From Vibrio fortis (GTDB lineage: Bacteria; Pseudomonadota; Gammaproteobacteria; Enterobacterales; Vibrionaceae), in NCBI RefSeq assembly GCF_024347475.1, contig NZ_AP025487.1, positions 1,116,001-1,180,000 on the forward strand: DNA of 64,000 bases, in the 5' to 3' direction. Under the pieces are notes generated by a model. The model ran no database searches. It had not been told where the DNA came from and was given only the letters and a program-made list of their open reading frames with translations. The position numbers and the translations under genes are program-made. Shown piece by piece: positions 11,783 through 22,029 of this stretch (its first letter is position 1; each line of letters opens with the position of its first letter).

Positions 11783-12481
11783 CTACCCTTGCCACACTTG
11801 ATTTACTAGCCTTTGATGACGTTGAAATCGCACTTTATAGTTCATAGCGGGGCATTCGTCGATTTGATAACCCAAATAAAGCCACTGTTTTTGGGTTTGT
11901 TGAGCATGTTGAATTTGAAACAAAACTCCAAGCGTACCTAGCGATAAATCGATATCTGGGTCAAAAAAGGTGTAAAACGCACTGGTACTTTGACTCATCA
12001 CATCTGTAACGGCAATCGCCACTAATTTTTCATTGTGGTAGATGTGCAAATATTGAGTGTCCAACCAATCGTTCTTTGAAAACTGCAAGAATTCGTCTTT
12101 CTTAGGCGGGTACATGGTCCCTGAGCGGTGGCGAGCGGTGATATAACGGCTATACAATTCAAACCACGTCTCATCCATTTGCGGTTTCATTTTCCAAGTT
12201 AATGATTTGGCTTTATTAAGAAGACGCTTTTGGCTTTTCGAAAGCTGTATCTCTGGAATAAAGAGCCTTAAGGCGTGACAAGAAGAGCAATTGTCGCAAT
12301 GAGGTTTGTAGATGGTTGCACCGCTGCGACGAAACCCATTGGCCAACAGAACTTCATAATTATCCGGCGTGTGCATGTGTTCGTCCAGTGTGACAGCAAC
12401 ACGCTCTTGTCGCTCTGGTAAGTAGCTACAACTATGATTATCGGTCAATCCGATTCTGATCTGGTGTAAGCCTGAACTCAT
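11783..12481 (-). CDS. bpt: aspartate/glutamate leucyltransferase Bpt
   Basis: Leucyl-tRNA-protein transferase that puts Leu on proteins with N-terminal Asp or Glu, creating N-degrons for ClpS. The 232-residue product starts at MSSGLHQIRIGLTDN. The family features are the N-terminal cysteine pair region (YKPHCDNCSSCHALR) and the C-terminal acyltransferase-like part (FYTFFDPD, YLGYQIDECPAMNYK). The start ATG overlaps the aat stop (ATGA), so translation is likely coupled to aat. The frame stays open for 48 more codons upstream inside aat, which is the overlap and not real protein. Confidence 0.93.
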   Translation of the reverse strand: MSSGLHQIRIGLTDNHSCSYLPERQERVAVTLDEHMHTPDNYEVLLANGFRRSGATIYKPHCDNCSSCHALRLFIPEIQLSKSQKRLLNKAKSLTWKMKPQMDETWFELYSRYITARHRSGTMYPPKKDEFLQFSKNDWLDTQYLHIYHNEKLVAIAVTDVMSQSTSAFYTFFDPDIDLSLGTLGVLFQIQHAQQTQKQWLYLGYQIDECPAMNYKVRFQRHQRLVNQVWQG

Positions 12482-13191
12482 TCCGAACAATCCTCGAGCC
12501 ATTGTGGTTGAAAGCATGCAGCTGCAATAGACTGCTCTTTTAATAATGACAGAGATTCGAGAAAAGTCTCTCTTTCGATCTCCATTGCTCCGAGCGACTC
12601 CAGATGTGGGTTCATTACTTGGCAATCAATGAGTTGCCCACCATATTGTGAAAAGTGGCGGCAAAAGTACCAGAGTGCGATCTTAGATGCGTTGGTTTGA
12701 GTGCTGAACATGGATTCACCGCAAAAGAGTTGACCACGAAGAATGCCATACAAACCGCCAACCAATTCCTCTCCTTTCCACACTTCAACGGAATGGCAAT
12801 GCCCCATTTTTGCCAGTTCGATATAGGATCGCTGCATATCTTGGTTTAGCCATGTCTCTTCAGCAGGGCGTAAGGATGAGCAAAGCCCGATCACTTTGTC
12901 TGTCGCTTGGTTGATACTGACACGGTAGCTGTGCTTGCGCTGAAATTTTTTGACACTTTTAGCCGGTTTAAATGTCTTAGGAACAAACACGGCTCGCGGA
13001 GCTGGACTCCACCACAGAATGGGTTCACCTGGACCGTACCATGGAAAAATGCCATGACTATAAGCATTGAGAATACGTGCAGGAGAAAGGTCTCCACCAA
13101 AAGCCAGTAATCCGTTGGGATCATCAAGCGCTTCAAATGGTGAAGGGAATTCTATACTAGTAGTATCCAACTCTGTTAAGTATATAGTCAT
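12478..13191 (-). CDS. aat: leucyl/phenylalanyl-tRNA-protein transferase
   Basis: Transfers Leu or Phe from tRNA to N-terminal Lys or Arg of proteins, another N-degron writer. It has 237 residues with the family's N-terminal segment (FPSPFEALDDPNGLLAFGGDL), GIFPWYGPGEPILWWSP and the transferase core (VEVWKGEELVGGLYGI, FCGESMFS). First gene of an aat-bpt-(infA) run on the minus strand, overlapping bpt by four bases. It diverges from the glycine-zipper gene with about 50 bases between starts. Confidence 0.96.
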   Translation of the reverse strand: MTIYLTELDTTSIEFPSPFEALDDPNGLLAFGGDLSPARILNAYSHGIFPWYGPGEPILWWSPAPRAVFVPKTFKPAKSVKKFQRKHSYRVSINQATDKVIGLCSSLRPAEETWLNQDMQRSYIELAKMGHCHSVEVWKGEELVGGLYGILRGQLFCGESMFSTQTNASKIALWYFCRHFSQYGGQLIDCQVMNPHLESLGAMEIERETFLESLSLLKEQSIAAACFQPQWLEDCSE

Positions 13192-13241
13192 TGCTATCGC
13201 TTATAGATTTACATAGACCAAAGGTCATTAGGAGTGTTGTC

Positions 13242-13697
13242 ATGAAGAAATTGCTTTGGATTTTACTGTTTTTGCCTCTTATAGCAAATGCAGCCTACAA
13301 CAGGAATCAAGCTCGACCGGTCAATGAGGTTGTTTACGGTGAAATTGATACCGTTCGTTATATCACTCAACAAGAGATTGTAGAGTCGAAAGCCAACGGT
13401 TGGGAAACGCTGCTTGGCGCGGCGATTGGTGGCTTGATTGGTAACCAGTTTGGTGGTGGTACCGGTAAAGAAGTGGCGACAGCCGTTGGTGCAGTGGCGG
13501 GCGCAGGTATAGCCATAAACAGAGCCAATACCCAATATCGAGTAGAGTACAAGCTTGTCGAGTTGTTGGTCAAAACCGATGACAATAAGCTGGTCAACAT
13601 TATTCAAGATGTCGACAGCTCGATGCTTTTTTCTCGCGGTGATGACGTGCGAATTCTGTACTTTTCTGATGGCGTACGTGTTGATCTAGTGTACTAG
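13242..13697 (+). CDS. glycine-zipper 2TM envelope protein
   Basis: Exported protein of 151 residues. The signal peptide (MKKLLWILLFLPLIANA) has no lipobox cysteine, so it is not an obvious lipoprotein. Residues about 60-100 form a glycine zipper (LLGAAIGGLIGNQFGGG followed by GAVAGAGIAI), as in SlyB/17 kDa-antigen-like outer-membrane proteins; the C-terminal part is beta-rich and alternately hydrophobic (VRILYFSDGVRVDLVY). The ATG at 13242 is used because AGGAG lies eight bases upstream and it starts the signal peptide; the in-frame ATG at 13191 has neither. The exact role is unknown. Confidence 0.82.
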   Translation: MKKLLWILLFLPLIANAAYNRNQARPVNEVVYGEIDTVRYITQQEIVESKANGWETLLGAAIGGLIGNQFGGGTGKEVATAVGAVAGAGIAINRANTQYRVEYKLVELLVKTDDNKLVNIIQDVDSSMLFSRGDDVRILYFSDGVRVDLVY

Positions 13698-13860
13698 TTT
13701 GAAATTACACCTTGTTTGGAGGCTGATTGAGGTTTTTCTGGTCGATTTGCTCTGGAGTTCATCGAAAAAGTTCGTTAGTCTGCAATTACGAAGAATTATT
13801 CATCGCCTGAAAATAAATCGAAGACGGTCAGTCAGGTGATACAAGGATTAAATAAATTTA

Positions 13861-15141
13861 ATGGAAAGCCTTACGTTACAACCAATACAAAAAGTGAGTG
13901 GGGAAGTTAACCTACCTGGCTCAAAAAGTGTTTCTAACCGAGCATTGCTACTTGCAGCGCTTTCGAGTGGTAAAACGCGCCTAACTAACCTTTTAGACAG
14001 TGACGATATTCGTCATATGCTGAATGCTTTGGCTAAGCTGGGCGTTAGCTACCAGCTGTCAGACGACAAAACGGTTTGTGAAGTGGAAGGTCTTGGTGGT
14101 GCGTTCGCAAGTCAAGAAGCGTTAGAACTGTTTCTTGGCAATGCTGGCACTGCGATGCGTCCGCTTGCGGCAGCACTGTGTCTAGGTTCAGGTGAGTACG
14201 TATTAACTGGTGAGCCGCGCATGAAAGAGCGACCAATCGGCCACCTAGTCACGGCACTTCGAGAAGCAGGTGCAGATGTTGAATATCTTGAGAATCAAAA
14301 CTACCCACCATTGAAAATCAAAGGCACAGGCTTGAAGAGTGGTACGGTATCAATTGATGGTTCTATCTCTAGCCAGTTCCTAACCGCTTTTTTGATGGCT
14401 GCACCGCTTGCTGAAGGCGAAATCACCATCAAGATCGAGGGTGAGTTAGTTTCTAAACCTTACATCGACATTACTCTGCATATCATGAAACAGTTCGGTG
14501 TTGATGTTATCAATAATGACTACCAAGAGTTTGTGATCCCAACAGGCCAGCAATACGTTGCGCCGGGTGATTTTCTTGTCGAAGGTGATGCGTCATCAGC
14601 ATCTTACTTCCTAGCAGCTGCTGCAATTAAAGGTGGTGAGATTAAGGTAACGGGTATTGGTAAAAACAGCATCCAAGGTGATATTCAGTTTGCAGACGCA
14701 CTTGCGAAAATGGGTGCCGAGATTGAATGGGGTGACGACTACGTTATCTCTCGCGTTGGCCAGCTGAAAGGTATTGATATGGATTACAACCATATCCCTG
14801 ATGCTGCGATGACGATTGCAACCACGGCACTGTTTGCCGAAGGTACGACTGCAATTCGCAACGTGTACAACTGGCGCGTAAAAGAGACAGATCGTCTTGC
14901 TGCAATGGCGACTGAGCTGCGAAAAGTGGGTGCTGAAGTGGAAGAGGGCGAAGATTACATTATTGTTCAGCCTGTTTCTGAGCTTAAACATGCGGCAATT
15001 GATACGTACGACGACCATCGTATGGCAATGTGTTTCTCTTTGGTAGCGTTGAGCGATACTCCTGTAACAATCAATGATCCTGGCTGTACGTCAAAGACTT
15101 TCCCTGACTACTTTGACAAGCTAAAAATGCTTAGTCAGTAG
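13861..15141 (+). CDS. aroA: 3-phosphoshikimate 1-carboxyvinyltransferase (EPSP synthase)
   Basis: Sixth step of the shikimate pathway: shikimate-3-phosphate plus phosphoenolpyruvate gives EPSP, on the way to aromatic amino acids. It has 426 residues, full length. Visible are the substrate-binding start ([17 protein letters not shown]), [28 protein letters not shown] and the C-terminal [12 protein letters not shown]. The sequence is of the class I type sensitive to glyphosate in E. coli by overall similarity, an inference only. Transcribed alone and followed by a terminator. Confidence 0.97.
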   Translation: MESLTLQPIQKVSGEVNLPGSKSVSNRALLLAALSSGKTRLTNLLDSDDIRHMLNALAKLGVSYQLSDDKTVCEVEGLGGAFASQEALELFLGNAGTAMRPLAAALCLGSGEYVLTGEPRMKERPIGHLVTALREAGADVEYLENQNYPPLKIKGTGLKSGTVSIDGSISSQFLTAFLMAAPLAEGEITIKIEGELVSKPYIDITLHIMKQFGVDVINNDYQEFVIPTGQQYVAPGDFLVEGDASSASYFLAAAAIKGGEIKVTGIGKNSIQGDIQFADALAKMGAEIEWGDDYVISRVGQLKGIDMDYNHIPDAAMTIATTALFAEGTTAIRNVYNWRVKETDRLAAMATELRKVGAEVEEGEDYIIVQPVSELKHAAIDTYDDHRMAMCFSLVALSDTPVTINDPGCTSKTFPDYFDKLKMLSQ

Positions 15142-15153
15142 AACGATAATAAT

Positions 15154-15184
15154 GAAAAAAGCTTGCTCCAGGGCAAGCTTTTTA
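15154..15184 (+). terminator. terminator of aroA
   Basis: A perfect 11-base stem (AAAAAGCTTGC / GCAAGCTTTTT) around TCCAGG, 12 bases after the aroA stop; the T-run is part of the stem. Confidence 0.9.
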
Positions 15185-15280
15185 TCTATTTGTTCAGCAT
15201 AGTCTTCATTGGTTTAACGAAAGCTATTGTCGCGACAACGTCATCTACCTGTCGGATCCGGAACTGTTCCCGTATCGGCA

Positions 15281-15526
15281 TTATTGCTGCAGCGTAAACT
15301 CTTTGGAGAGGTGGTGAGCTAGGTACTTGAACATATTGAATACTGCGGTCGTATTTTCAGTTGGTAAGCCATTGCTGTCTAGGAAGTATTCGCCTTTAAA
15401 TACCAACACGTCATCCTTCTCTGTGACGCTATCCGCACGCATTCCCTCTATATAGTCATCATGAGATTGAATGACTTGGTTAGCGATAAGCAGAAGGTCG
15501 AACTCTGTGATTACTTGTTTACTCAT
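15281..15526 (-). CDS. yciN: YciN family protein (DUF2498)
   Basis: Small 81-residue cytosolic protein. From memory it resembles E. coli YciN closely, especially VLVFKGEYFLDSNGLPTENT and TAVFNMFKYLAHHLS. E. coli yciN also sits beside topA, so both sequence and position support the call. It is divergent from topA here. The function is not established. It ends about 95 bases beyond the aroA terminator, converging with aroA. Confidence 0.82.
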   Translation of the reverse strand: MSKQVITEFDLLLIANQVIQSHDDYIEGMRADSVTEKDDVLVFKGEYFLDSNGLPTENTTAVFNMFKYLAHHLSKEFTLQQ

Positions 15527-15963
15527 TGAGATTCTCTAATAACGATGGATAGGTGGAGTTTAGAGCGACAAAGTAGAAATTCAATGACCTGACCCCAAGT
15601 AGGGTAGGAGTTTTCTATTTTATGTTCGATATTTTGTGATTTATGACAAAAATAATTGAACAGGGCTCGCCATTGAAACATAGACAAGATTAGTATGACC
15701 CCGTTTATATAAGAAGCTTGAAAAACAGGCATTTTGAAGTACGGTTTGATTGTACTTTACTCTCAAATCCTATTGTGCCCCTTTTCTCAACTGAGTCGCT
15801 GAATTGTCGAGCGATCAGATCCAATTTTGAAAAAAGCGGTTGATCTTCTTTTAATCTCGCACAATAGTAAAAAAAGAAGCAATGAATTTAGAATATCATG
15901 CGTAAAAGCCCACAGTAGATTTGTTGGTGCTGAAGCATCGTGATTAAGGACGTTAGTGTCAAT
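15527..15963. promoter_or_regulatory. yciN/topA divergent intergenic region
   Basis: A 437-base region without a convincing gene. It should hold the promoters of yciN and topA; E. coli topA is supercoiling-controlled, but I cannot point to a specific promoter here. No strong hairpins or known operators were seen. Confidence 0.3.
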
Positions 15964-18594
15964 ATGGGTAAATCGCTCGTTATAGTGGAGTCGCCAGCCA
16001 AGGCTAAAACTATCAATAAATATCTTGGCAAAGACTTTGTCGTTAAGTCGAGTGTAGGTCACGTGCGTGACTTACCAACCGCAGGACAAAGCACAGGCAA
16101 GAAGGCGGCTGCTGTTTCAACAAAGGGTATGAGCCCAGAAGAGAAAGCTCGTATCAAGAAAGAAAAAGATCGCAAAGCACTCATCAAGAAGATGGGTATC
16201 AACCCATATAAAGATTGGGAAGCGAACTATCAGGTTCTGCCAGGCAAAGAAAAAGTCGTGGCTGAACTCCAAAAGCTAGCTGAGAATGCAGACCATGTAT
16301 ATCTCGCAACCGATTTGGACCGCGAGGGAGAAGCTATCGCATGGCACCTTCGTGAGATCATCGGTGGCGATGAAGCGAGATATAAACGAGTAGTATTTAA
16401 CGAGATCACCAAGAACGCGATTCAACAAGCGTTTGAAACTCCTGGTGAGCTTAATATTGATGGTGTAAACGCTCAACAAGCACGTCGATTTATGGACCGT
16501 GTTGTAGGTTTCATGGTTTCGCCACTACTTTGGAAAAAAGTAGCTCGTGGTCTTTCTGCTGGCCGTGTTCAGTCGGTAGCCGTTAAGCTGCTGGTAGAGC
16601 GTGAGCGTGAGATCAACGCGTTCATTCCAGAAGAGTTCTGGGATATCCACGCGGATACACAAACTGGCGACAAAACTGATTTCCGTCTGCAGGTTGCTCA
16701 GAAAGCCGGTGTTGCTTTCAAGCCAGAAAATGAAGAACAGACTAAAGCCGCGCTGAGTATTCTTGAGAAAGCTGAATACGAAGTCTGCAAGCGTGAAGAC
16801 CGCCCAACAAAGAGCAAACCGTCAGCACCTTACATCACTTCTACTCTTCAACAAGCTGCGAGCACGCGCTTGGGCTATGGCGTTAAGAAGACGATGATGT
16901 TGGCTCAGCGACTCTATGAAGCGGGTTACATCACGTATATGCGTACTGACTCAACTAACTTGAGCTCAGAAGCTGTTGAGATGGCACGTGAATATATCAA
17001 TTCAGAGTTTGGCGATAAGTACCTGCCAGCTAAACCACTTGTTTACGGTAGCAAAGAGGGCGCACAAGAGGCGCACGAAGCAATCCGTCCATCAAGTGTT
17101 GAAGTGAAGTCTGAAGACCTGAAAGGTGTTGATGCAGATGCTCACAAACTGTATTCGTTGATCTGGAACCAGTTTGTGGCGTGTCAAATGACACCTGCAC
17201 AATACGATTCAACGACGATCAGTGTAAAAGCTGACGAGTACACACTAAAAGCGAAAGGCCGTATCCTTAAGTTTGATGGTTGGACTCGCGTACAACGCCC
17301 TATGGGCAAGAACGACGATACTATCCTGCCGTCGGTTGAGTTAGGCGATAAGCTTAAACTTGTGACGCTTGATCCTAAGCAGCACTTTACTAAGCCACCT
17401 GCACGTTACACTGAAGCAGCATTGGTTAAAGAGCTTGAAAAACGTGGTATCGGTCGTCCATCGACGTACGCATCAATCATCTCGACTATCCAAGATCGTG
17501 GTTATGTGAAGGTTGAGCAGCGCCGTTTCTATGCTGAAAAAATGGGTGAGATTGTTACTGACCGTCTCGACCAAAGCTTTAACGACTTGATGAACTACGA
17601 CTTCACTGCTCGAATGGAGCAGAAGTTGGACCAAATCGCAGAAGGCGAAGCGAACTGGAAAGGTGTTTTAGATAACTTCTTTACAGACTTCACTGGTGAT
17701 CTTGAGAAAGCTGACCTTGACGAATCTGCTGGTGGCATGAAGCCTAACCACATCGTAGAAACGGATATTGAATGTCCGACTTGTGGCCGCAATATGGGTA
17801 TCCGTACCGCGTCTACTGGTGTGTTCCTTGGTTGTTCAGGCTATGCATTGCCACCAAAAGAGCGTTGTAAGACGACGATTAACCTTGGTGACGAAGAAGG
17901 CATTATCAATGTTCTTGAAGAAGACGTTGAAACTGCTGCACTGCGAGCTAAGAAGCGTTGTCCTATCTGTGAAACAGCGATGGACGCCTACCTGATCGAT
18001 GACAAGCGTAAGATGCATGTTTGTGGTAACAACCCGAACTGTGATGGTTATGTTGTAGAGCACGGTGAGTTCAAAGTTAAAGGTTACGATGGTCCGGTTG
18101 TTGAATGTGACAAATGTGGTTCAGACATGGTTCTGAAAAACGGTCGCTTTGGCAAGTACATGGATTGTACAAGCGATGACTGTAAGAACACGCGTAAGAT
18201 CCTGAAGAACGGTGAAGTCGCGCCTCCGAAGGAAGACCCTGTGCATTTCCCTGAGCTTCCATGTGAAAACTCAGATGCGTACTTCGTACTTCGTGACGGT
18301 GCTTCTGGTCTATTTATGGCAGCAAGCAACTTCCCTAAATCTCGTGAAACTCGCGCTCCATTAGTGGAAGAGTTGGTTCGATTTAAAGACCGAATTTCAC
18401 CGAAGTTCCAATACCTAACGACTGCGCCTGTGGCTGACCCTGATGGCAAGCCAACAGTAGTCCGCTTTAGCCGTAAGACCAAAGAGAATTACGTACGTAC
18501 TGAAGTCGATGGTAAGCCATCTGGTTGGACAGCGTTGTTTATTGATGGAAAATGGGAAGTCACCGATAAGCGCAAAAAGCCTAAAGAAAAATAA
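15964..18594 (+). CDS. topA: DNA topoisomerase I
   Basis: Type IA topoisomerase that relaxes negative supercoils. It has 876 residues from the ATG at 15964 ([22 protein letters not shown]); an in-frame GTG 24 bases upstream has no ribosome site. The N-terminal Toprim domain includes the acidic motif [13 protein letters not shown], the active-site tyrosine is Tyr325 in [10 protein letters not shown], and [12 protein letters not shown] follows. The C-terminal part has three four-cysteine zinc ribbons (starting [18 protein letters not shown] and CDKCGSDMV) and a basic tail. It ends at a strong terminator. Confidence 0.98.
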   Translation: MGKSLVIVESPAKAKTINKYLGKDFVVKSSVGHVRDLPTAGQSTGKKAAAVSTKGMSPEEKARIKKEKDRKALIKKMGINPYKDWEANYQVLPGKEKVVAELQKLAENADHVYLATDLDREGEAIAWHLREIIGGDEARYKRVVFNEITKNAIQQAFETPGELNIDGVNAQQARRFMDRVVGFMVSPLLWKKVARGLSAGRVQSVAVKLLVEREREINAFIPEEFWDIHADTQTGDKTDFRLQVAQKAGVAFKPENEEQTKAALSILEKAEYEVCKREDRPTKSKPSAPYITSTLQQAASTRLGYGVKKTMMLAQRLYEAGYITYMRTDSTNLSSEAVEMAREYINSEFGDKYLPAKPLVYGSKEGAQEAHEAIRPSSVEVKSEDLKGVDADAHKLYSLIWNQFVACQMTPAQYDSTTISVKADEYTLKAKGRILKFDGWTRVQRPMGKNDDTILPSVELGDKLKLVTLDPKQHFTKPPARYTEAALVKELEKRGIGRPSTYASIISTIQDRGYVKVEQRRFYAEKMGEIVTDRLDQSFNDLMNYDFTARMEQKLDQIAEGEANWKGVLDNFFTDFTGDLEKADLDESAGGMKPNHIVETDIECPTCGRNMGIRTASTGVFLGCSGYALPPKERCKTTINLGDEEGIINVLEEDVETAALRAKKRCPICETAMDAYLIDDKRKMHVCGNNPNCDGYVVEHGEFKVKGYDGPVVECDKCGSDMVLKNGRFGKYMDCTSDDCKNTRKILKNGEVAPPKEDPVHFPELPCENSDAYFVLRDGASGLFMAASNFPKSRETRAPLVEELVRFKDRISPKFQYLTTAPVADPDGKPTVVRFSRKTKENYVRTEVDGKPSGWTALFIDGKWEVTDKRKKPKEK

Positions 18595-18596
18595 TT

Positions 18597-18631
18597 AACA
18601 AAAAAGCAGCCTAGTTTGGCTGCTTTTTTTT
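18597..18631 (+). terminator. terminator of topA
   Basis: Stem AAAAGCAGCC/GGCTGCTTTT with loop TAGTTT and an eight-base T run. Confidence 0.92.
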
Positions 18632-19123
18632 GTTTTGAATATGAGTTTTTATGCAACGCGGTGCAATATTTGTCTCAAAGGTGAAAAATAAATTCTTTTG
18701 ATGTGTGAAATAATTTGGAAAAGAAAGTGTGTTTTCTTTGCGAGCATTAACATTAATGTAACTGAATTAAAATATTGTAATTAGTAGATCACCATTTTGA
18801 TGTAGAAGGCATGTGTTTTCATTGTTAATGTAATGTTTCTGAAAGTCTTTGTAATGTGAGCTGCTTTAAGAGTTGGAAAAGCAATCGTTTCACATACCAC
18901 AGAATGGCATCTTAAAAATTGAAATCGACTGAAAAGTCGATAACGTATATAAAACCAAGTGCAAAGAATAGTGCACAGATAACAACGTTTGGCTTAGTAT
19001 TTTGTCACTGAATATGAATGGATATGTACTAAGTGCCTAAAATAAGAGTTGGTGCTTGCCCCCAAAGGTTTACCCCTTAATTAAGTACCAACATCGACAA
19101 GCTATAAATATATGGAGAATAAA
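18632..19123. promoter_or_regulatory. long leader/promoter region of glgCA
   Basis: About 490 bases with no gene. Three related TTAATGTAA/GTAATGTGA words occur at about 18752, 18824 and 18851. A perfect hairpin ATCGACT-GAAA-AGTCGAT with a GNRA-type tetraloop lies at 18924-18941 and has no T run after it, so it is not a terminator. GGAG at 19114-19117 is the glgC ribosome site. The region may carry carbon- or starvation-responsive control, but no operator is recognised with confidence. Confidence 0.35.
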
Positions 19124-20341
19124 ATGGCTGGTGTATTGGGAATGATTCTTGCTGGCGGTGAAGGCTCTCGCTTAAGACCTTTAACTGAATCTCGCAGCAA
19201 ACCCTCGGTTCCATTCGGCGGAAGCTACCGCTTGATTGATTTTGCTTTAAACAACTTCGTAAACGCTGATCTGATGAAGATCTACGTTTTGACACAGTTT
19301 AAGTCGCAATCACTATTCCATCACATGAAAAAAGGTTGGAATATCAGTGGGATAACAGATAGATTCATCGACCCAATTCCTGCGCAAATGCGTACGGGTA
19401 AGCGTTGGTATGAAGGCACGGCTGATGCGATTTATCAGAACCTTCGTTTCATGCAACTAGAAGAACCGGATCAAGTATGTATCTTTGGTTCTGACCACAT
19501 CTATAAAATGGACATTAAGCAAATGCTTGATTTCCACAAAGAGAAGAAAGCGGCGTTGACGGTTTCTGCTCTACGTATGCCTTTGGCTGAAGCATCAGAA
19601 TTCGGTGTTATCGAAGTTGATGCAGAAGGGCGTATGATTGGCTTTGAAGAGAAGCCGGCGAATCCTAAACCAATTCCAGGTGACCCTGATTCTGCACTCG
19701 TTTCAATGGGCAACTACGTGTTTGAAGCGAACGAATTGTTTGCTGAACTGGTAGAAGATGCAGATCGTGAAGGCTCTTCACATGACTTTGGTAAAGACAT
19801 CATTCCAAACATGTTCCCACGTGGTGACGTGTTTGTTTACGACTTCAGCACCAACCGTATCACTGGCGAGAAAGAAGAAGTGTACTGGCGCGATGTGGGT
19901 ACGATAGACGCTTACTGGCAGGCACACATGGACCTGCTAGAAAAAGATGCGCCATTCTCCCTATATAACCGTAAATGGCCACTTCACACTTACTACCCGC
20001 CACTACCGCCAGCAACCTTTACAGATTCTGCAAACGGACGTGTGCAGATCATCGATAGCTTGGTATGTAACGGTAGCTACGTACGCGGCTCGCGAATCGA
20101 GAAGTGTGTACTTGGTTTCCGCAGTAATATTGCATCTGCTTGTGATATCAGCGAAAGTATCTTACTTGGCGACGTTAAAGTGGGTGAGGGCTGTGTTCTT
20201 CGCCGTGTTATCGTCGATAAAGATGCAGATATCGCTCCGGGCACTCAAATCGGTGTGAATCTGAAAGAAGATAAAAAGCACTACCATGTTTCAGAAGATG
20301 GTGTTGTCGTAATCCCTAAAGGAGCACGAGTTGGTTACTAA
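19124..20341 (+). CDS. glgC: glucose-1-phosphate adenylyltransferase
   Basis: ADP-glucose pyrophosphorylase: ATP plus glucose-1-phosphate gives ADP-glucose, the committed and allosterically controlled step of glycogen synthesis. It has 405 residues from the ATG at 19124, with GGAG seven bases upstream; an ATG 12 bases earlier lies too close to that site. The nucleotidyltransferase signature GGEGSRLRPLT is at the N-terminus and PSVPFGGSYRLIDF follows; the C-terminal part is a left-handed beta-helix. It overlaps glgA by 11 bases. Confidence 0.96.
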   Translation: MAGVLGMILAGGEGSRLRPLTESRSKPSVPFGGSYRLIDFALNNFVNADLMKIYVLTQFKSQSLFHHMKKGWNISGITDRFIDPIPAQMRTGKRWYEGTADAIYQNLRFMQLEEPDQVCIFGSDHIYKMDIKQMLDFHKEKKAALTVSALRMPLAEASEFGVIEVDAEGRMIGFEEKPANPKPIPGDPDSALVSMGNYVFEANELFAELVEDADREGSSHDFGKDIIPNMFPRGDVFVYDFSTNRITGEKEEVYWRDVGTIDAYWQAHMDLLEKDAPFSLYNRKWPLHTYYPPLPPATFTDSANGRVQIIDSLVCNGSYVRGSRIEKCVLGFRSNIASACDISESILLGDVKVGEGCVLRRVIVDKDADIAPGTQIGVNLKEDKKHYHVSEDGVVVIPKGARVGY

Positions 20342-21785
20342 GACTCTCTCGGTACTTTTTGTAGCGTCTGAAGTTGAAGGTTTAATTAAAAGTGGTGGCT
20401 TGGCTGATGTAGCCAAGGCACTGCCTAAAGCGTTGCAAACACTCGAACAGGACGTTCGAGTGACCATCCCCGCATACAGCAAAATCCCAAATGTTGAGTC
20501 GGCTGAAGTTATTTTGTCGACTGAACTCGATCACTGGCCTCATACGGCTTATCAAGTTAAGAAACTAAGCGTTGAAGGTGTGCAAGTTTTTGGTATTGAA
20601 TGCCAACAGTACTTTGACCGCCCGGAAATGTATGCTGAGAACAATCAAGCTTACGCCGATAACGGTGAGCGATTTGCGTTCTTCAGTGCGGCATGTCTCG
20701 ACATGCTGCCAAAGTTAGGCTTTCAACCTGATATTGTTCATGCCAACGATTGGCATACTGGCTTTGTTCCATACCTGCTGAAATCTCGTTATCAAGAGCA
20801 CGATTTCTTCAAAGATATGCGTAGTGTTATTTCGATACACAATGCCGTCTTTAAGGGCGTATTCTCATATGATGAGTTGCAAAATCTGCCAGAAATGCAC
20901 GGTCGATATGTACCGGAAGCAGCAGTCAGTGACACTCATGTCACCATGCTGAAAGCTGGCGTGATGTGTGCAGACAAGATTAACGCCGTTAGCCCGACTT
21001 ACGCGGAAGAGCTCAAAACAGAACTTGGCAGCCATGGTATGGCGAAAGAGTTCCAACACCGTTCTAATGACCTATTTGGAATTTTAAACGGCTGTGACTA
21101 TGGATCATGGAACCCTGAAACGGATGCTTATCTGCCGCGCAAATACAAGGCCACTAAACTTAGTATGGCGCGAGGCAAGTCTGCTTGTAAGCAAAAGCTG
21201 CAGCAAGACGTTGGCCTTCCTGAGGTAGATTGCGCCGTGTATGGAATGGTTTGTCGTTTGACGAACCAAAAGGGCGTTCACTACTTAATTCCAATCATTG
21301 AAGAGTTCTTAAAGAACGATCTGCAAATTGTGATAGTAGGTACAGGCGATCCGGTGTTGGCAAGTCAGCTTAAAGAGCTTTCAGCGTTGCATTCAGAGAA
21401 GTTTTCGTTTGTGGAAGCTTACAATAACGAACTGGCACATTTGGTTGAAGCTGGCTCGGACTTCTTCTTAATGCCATCGGAATTTGAGCCTTGTGGTTTG
21501 AATCAGATTTACAGCATGGCTTATGGCACGCTGCCAATTGTGCGTTCAGTCGGTGGTTTGAAAGACAGTGTTAATCATTACGATGATAATCCTGAAATAG
21601 CTACGGGTTTTGCTTTTAAAGAGCCAACGCCTCAAGCTTTGCTTTCAGTATTGCACCGCTCTTTACTGCTTTATGCTCAAAGACCTGCCGAAGTTCGTCG
21701 CGTTCAGCTCTATGCTATGCAACAGAACTTTTGCTGGGAAGATGCCGCTAAATCTTATTTAGAGATGTATCACACAGCGTTGTAA
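20331..21785 (+). CDS. glgA: glycogen synthase
   Basis: GT5 glucosyltransferase that extends alpha-1,4-glucan with ADP-glucose; 484 residues, full length. The ADP-glucose loop KSGGLADVAKALP is near the N-terminus and the C-terminal GT-B signature MPSEFEPCGLNQIYSMAYG is intact. Translation appears to begin at a TTG (20331) inside the end of glgC, with AAAGGAG at 20318-20324, so synthesis is probably coupled to glgC. Branching enzyme and phosphorylase genes are not next to it. Confidence 0.95.
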   Translation: MVTKTLSVLFVASEVEGLIKSGGLADVAKALPKALQTLEQDVRVTIPAYSKIPNVESAEVILSTELDHWPHTAYQVKKLSVEGVQVFGIECQQYFDRPEMYAENNQAYADNGERFAFFSAACLDMLPKLGFQPDIVHANDWHTGFVPYLLKSRYQEHDFFKDMRSVISIHNAVFKGVFSYDELQNLPEMHGRYVPEAAVSDTHVTMLKAGVMCADKINAVSPTYAEELKTELGSHGMAKEFQHRSNDLFGILNGCDYGSWNPETDAYLPRKYKATKLSMARGKSACKQKLQQDVGLPEVDCAVYGMVCRLTNQKGVHYLIPIIEEFLKNDLQIVIVGTGDPVLASQLKELSALHSEKFSFVEAYNNELAHLVEAGSDFFLMPSEFEPCGLNQIYSMAYGTLPIVRSVGGLKDSVNHYDDNPEIATGFAFKEPTPQALLSVLHRSLLLYAQRPAEVRRVQLYAMQQNFCWEDAAKSYLEMYHTAL

Positions 21786-21801
21786 CTTGGGAATGTGAAA
21801 T

Positions 21802-21834
21802 GTAAGGTGTTCCATAGTGAACACCTTTTTTCGT
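21802..21834 (+). terminator. terminator of glgCA
   Basis: Perfect stem AAGGTGTTC/GAACACCTT, loop CATAGT, then a T run. Confidence 0.9.
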
Positions 21835-22029
21835 TTTTAATGTGTCACAATAAACGTTTAAATTACCAATAATTCCATATAACGCTTTGGGAGTAATTGT
21901 GGTTGAGCTATTCATAACACTGATAAGATGATTGACACTACTATCACTTAATCGGTTTAATAGCGTGCTATCATTACCAAGCACATTTCCCCGGTGTTCA
22001 AGCAAATAAGTAGAATTAAAGCGATAGGT

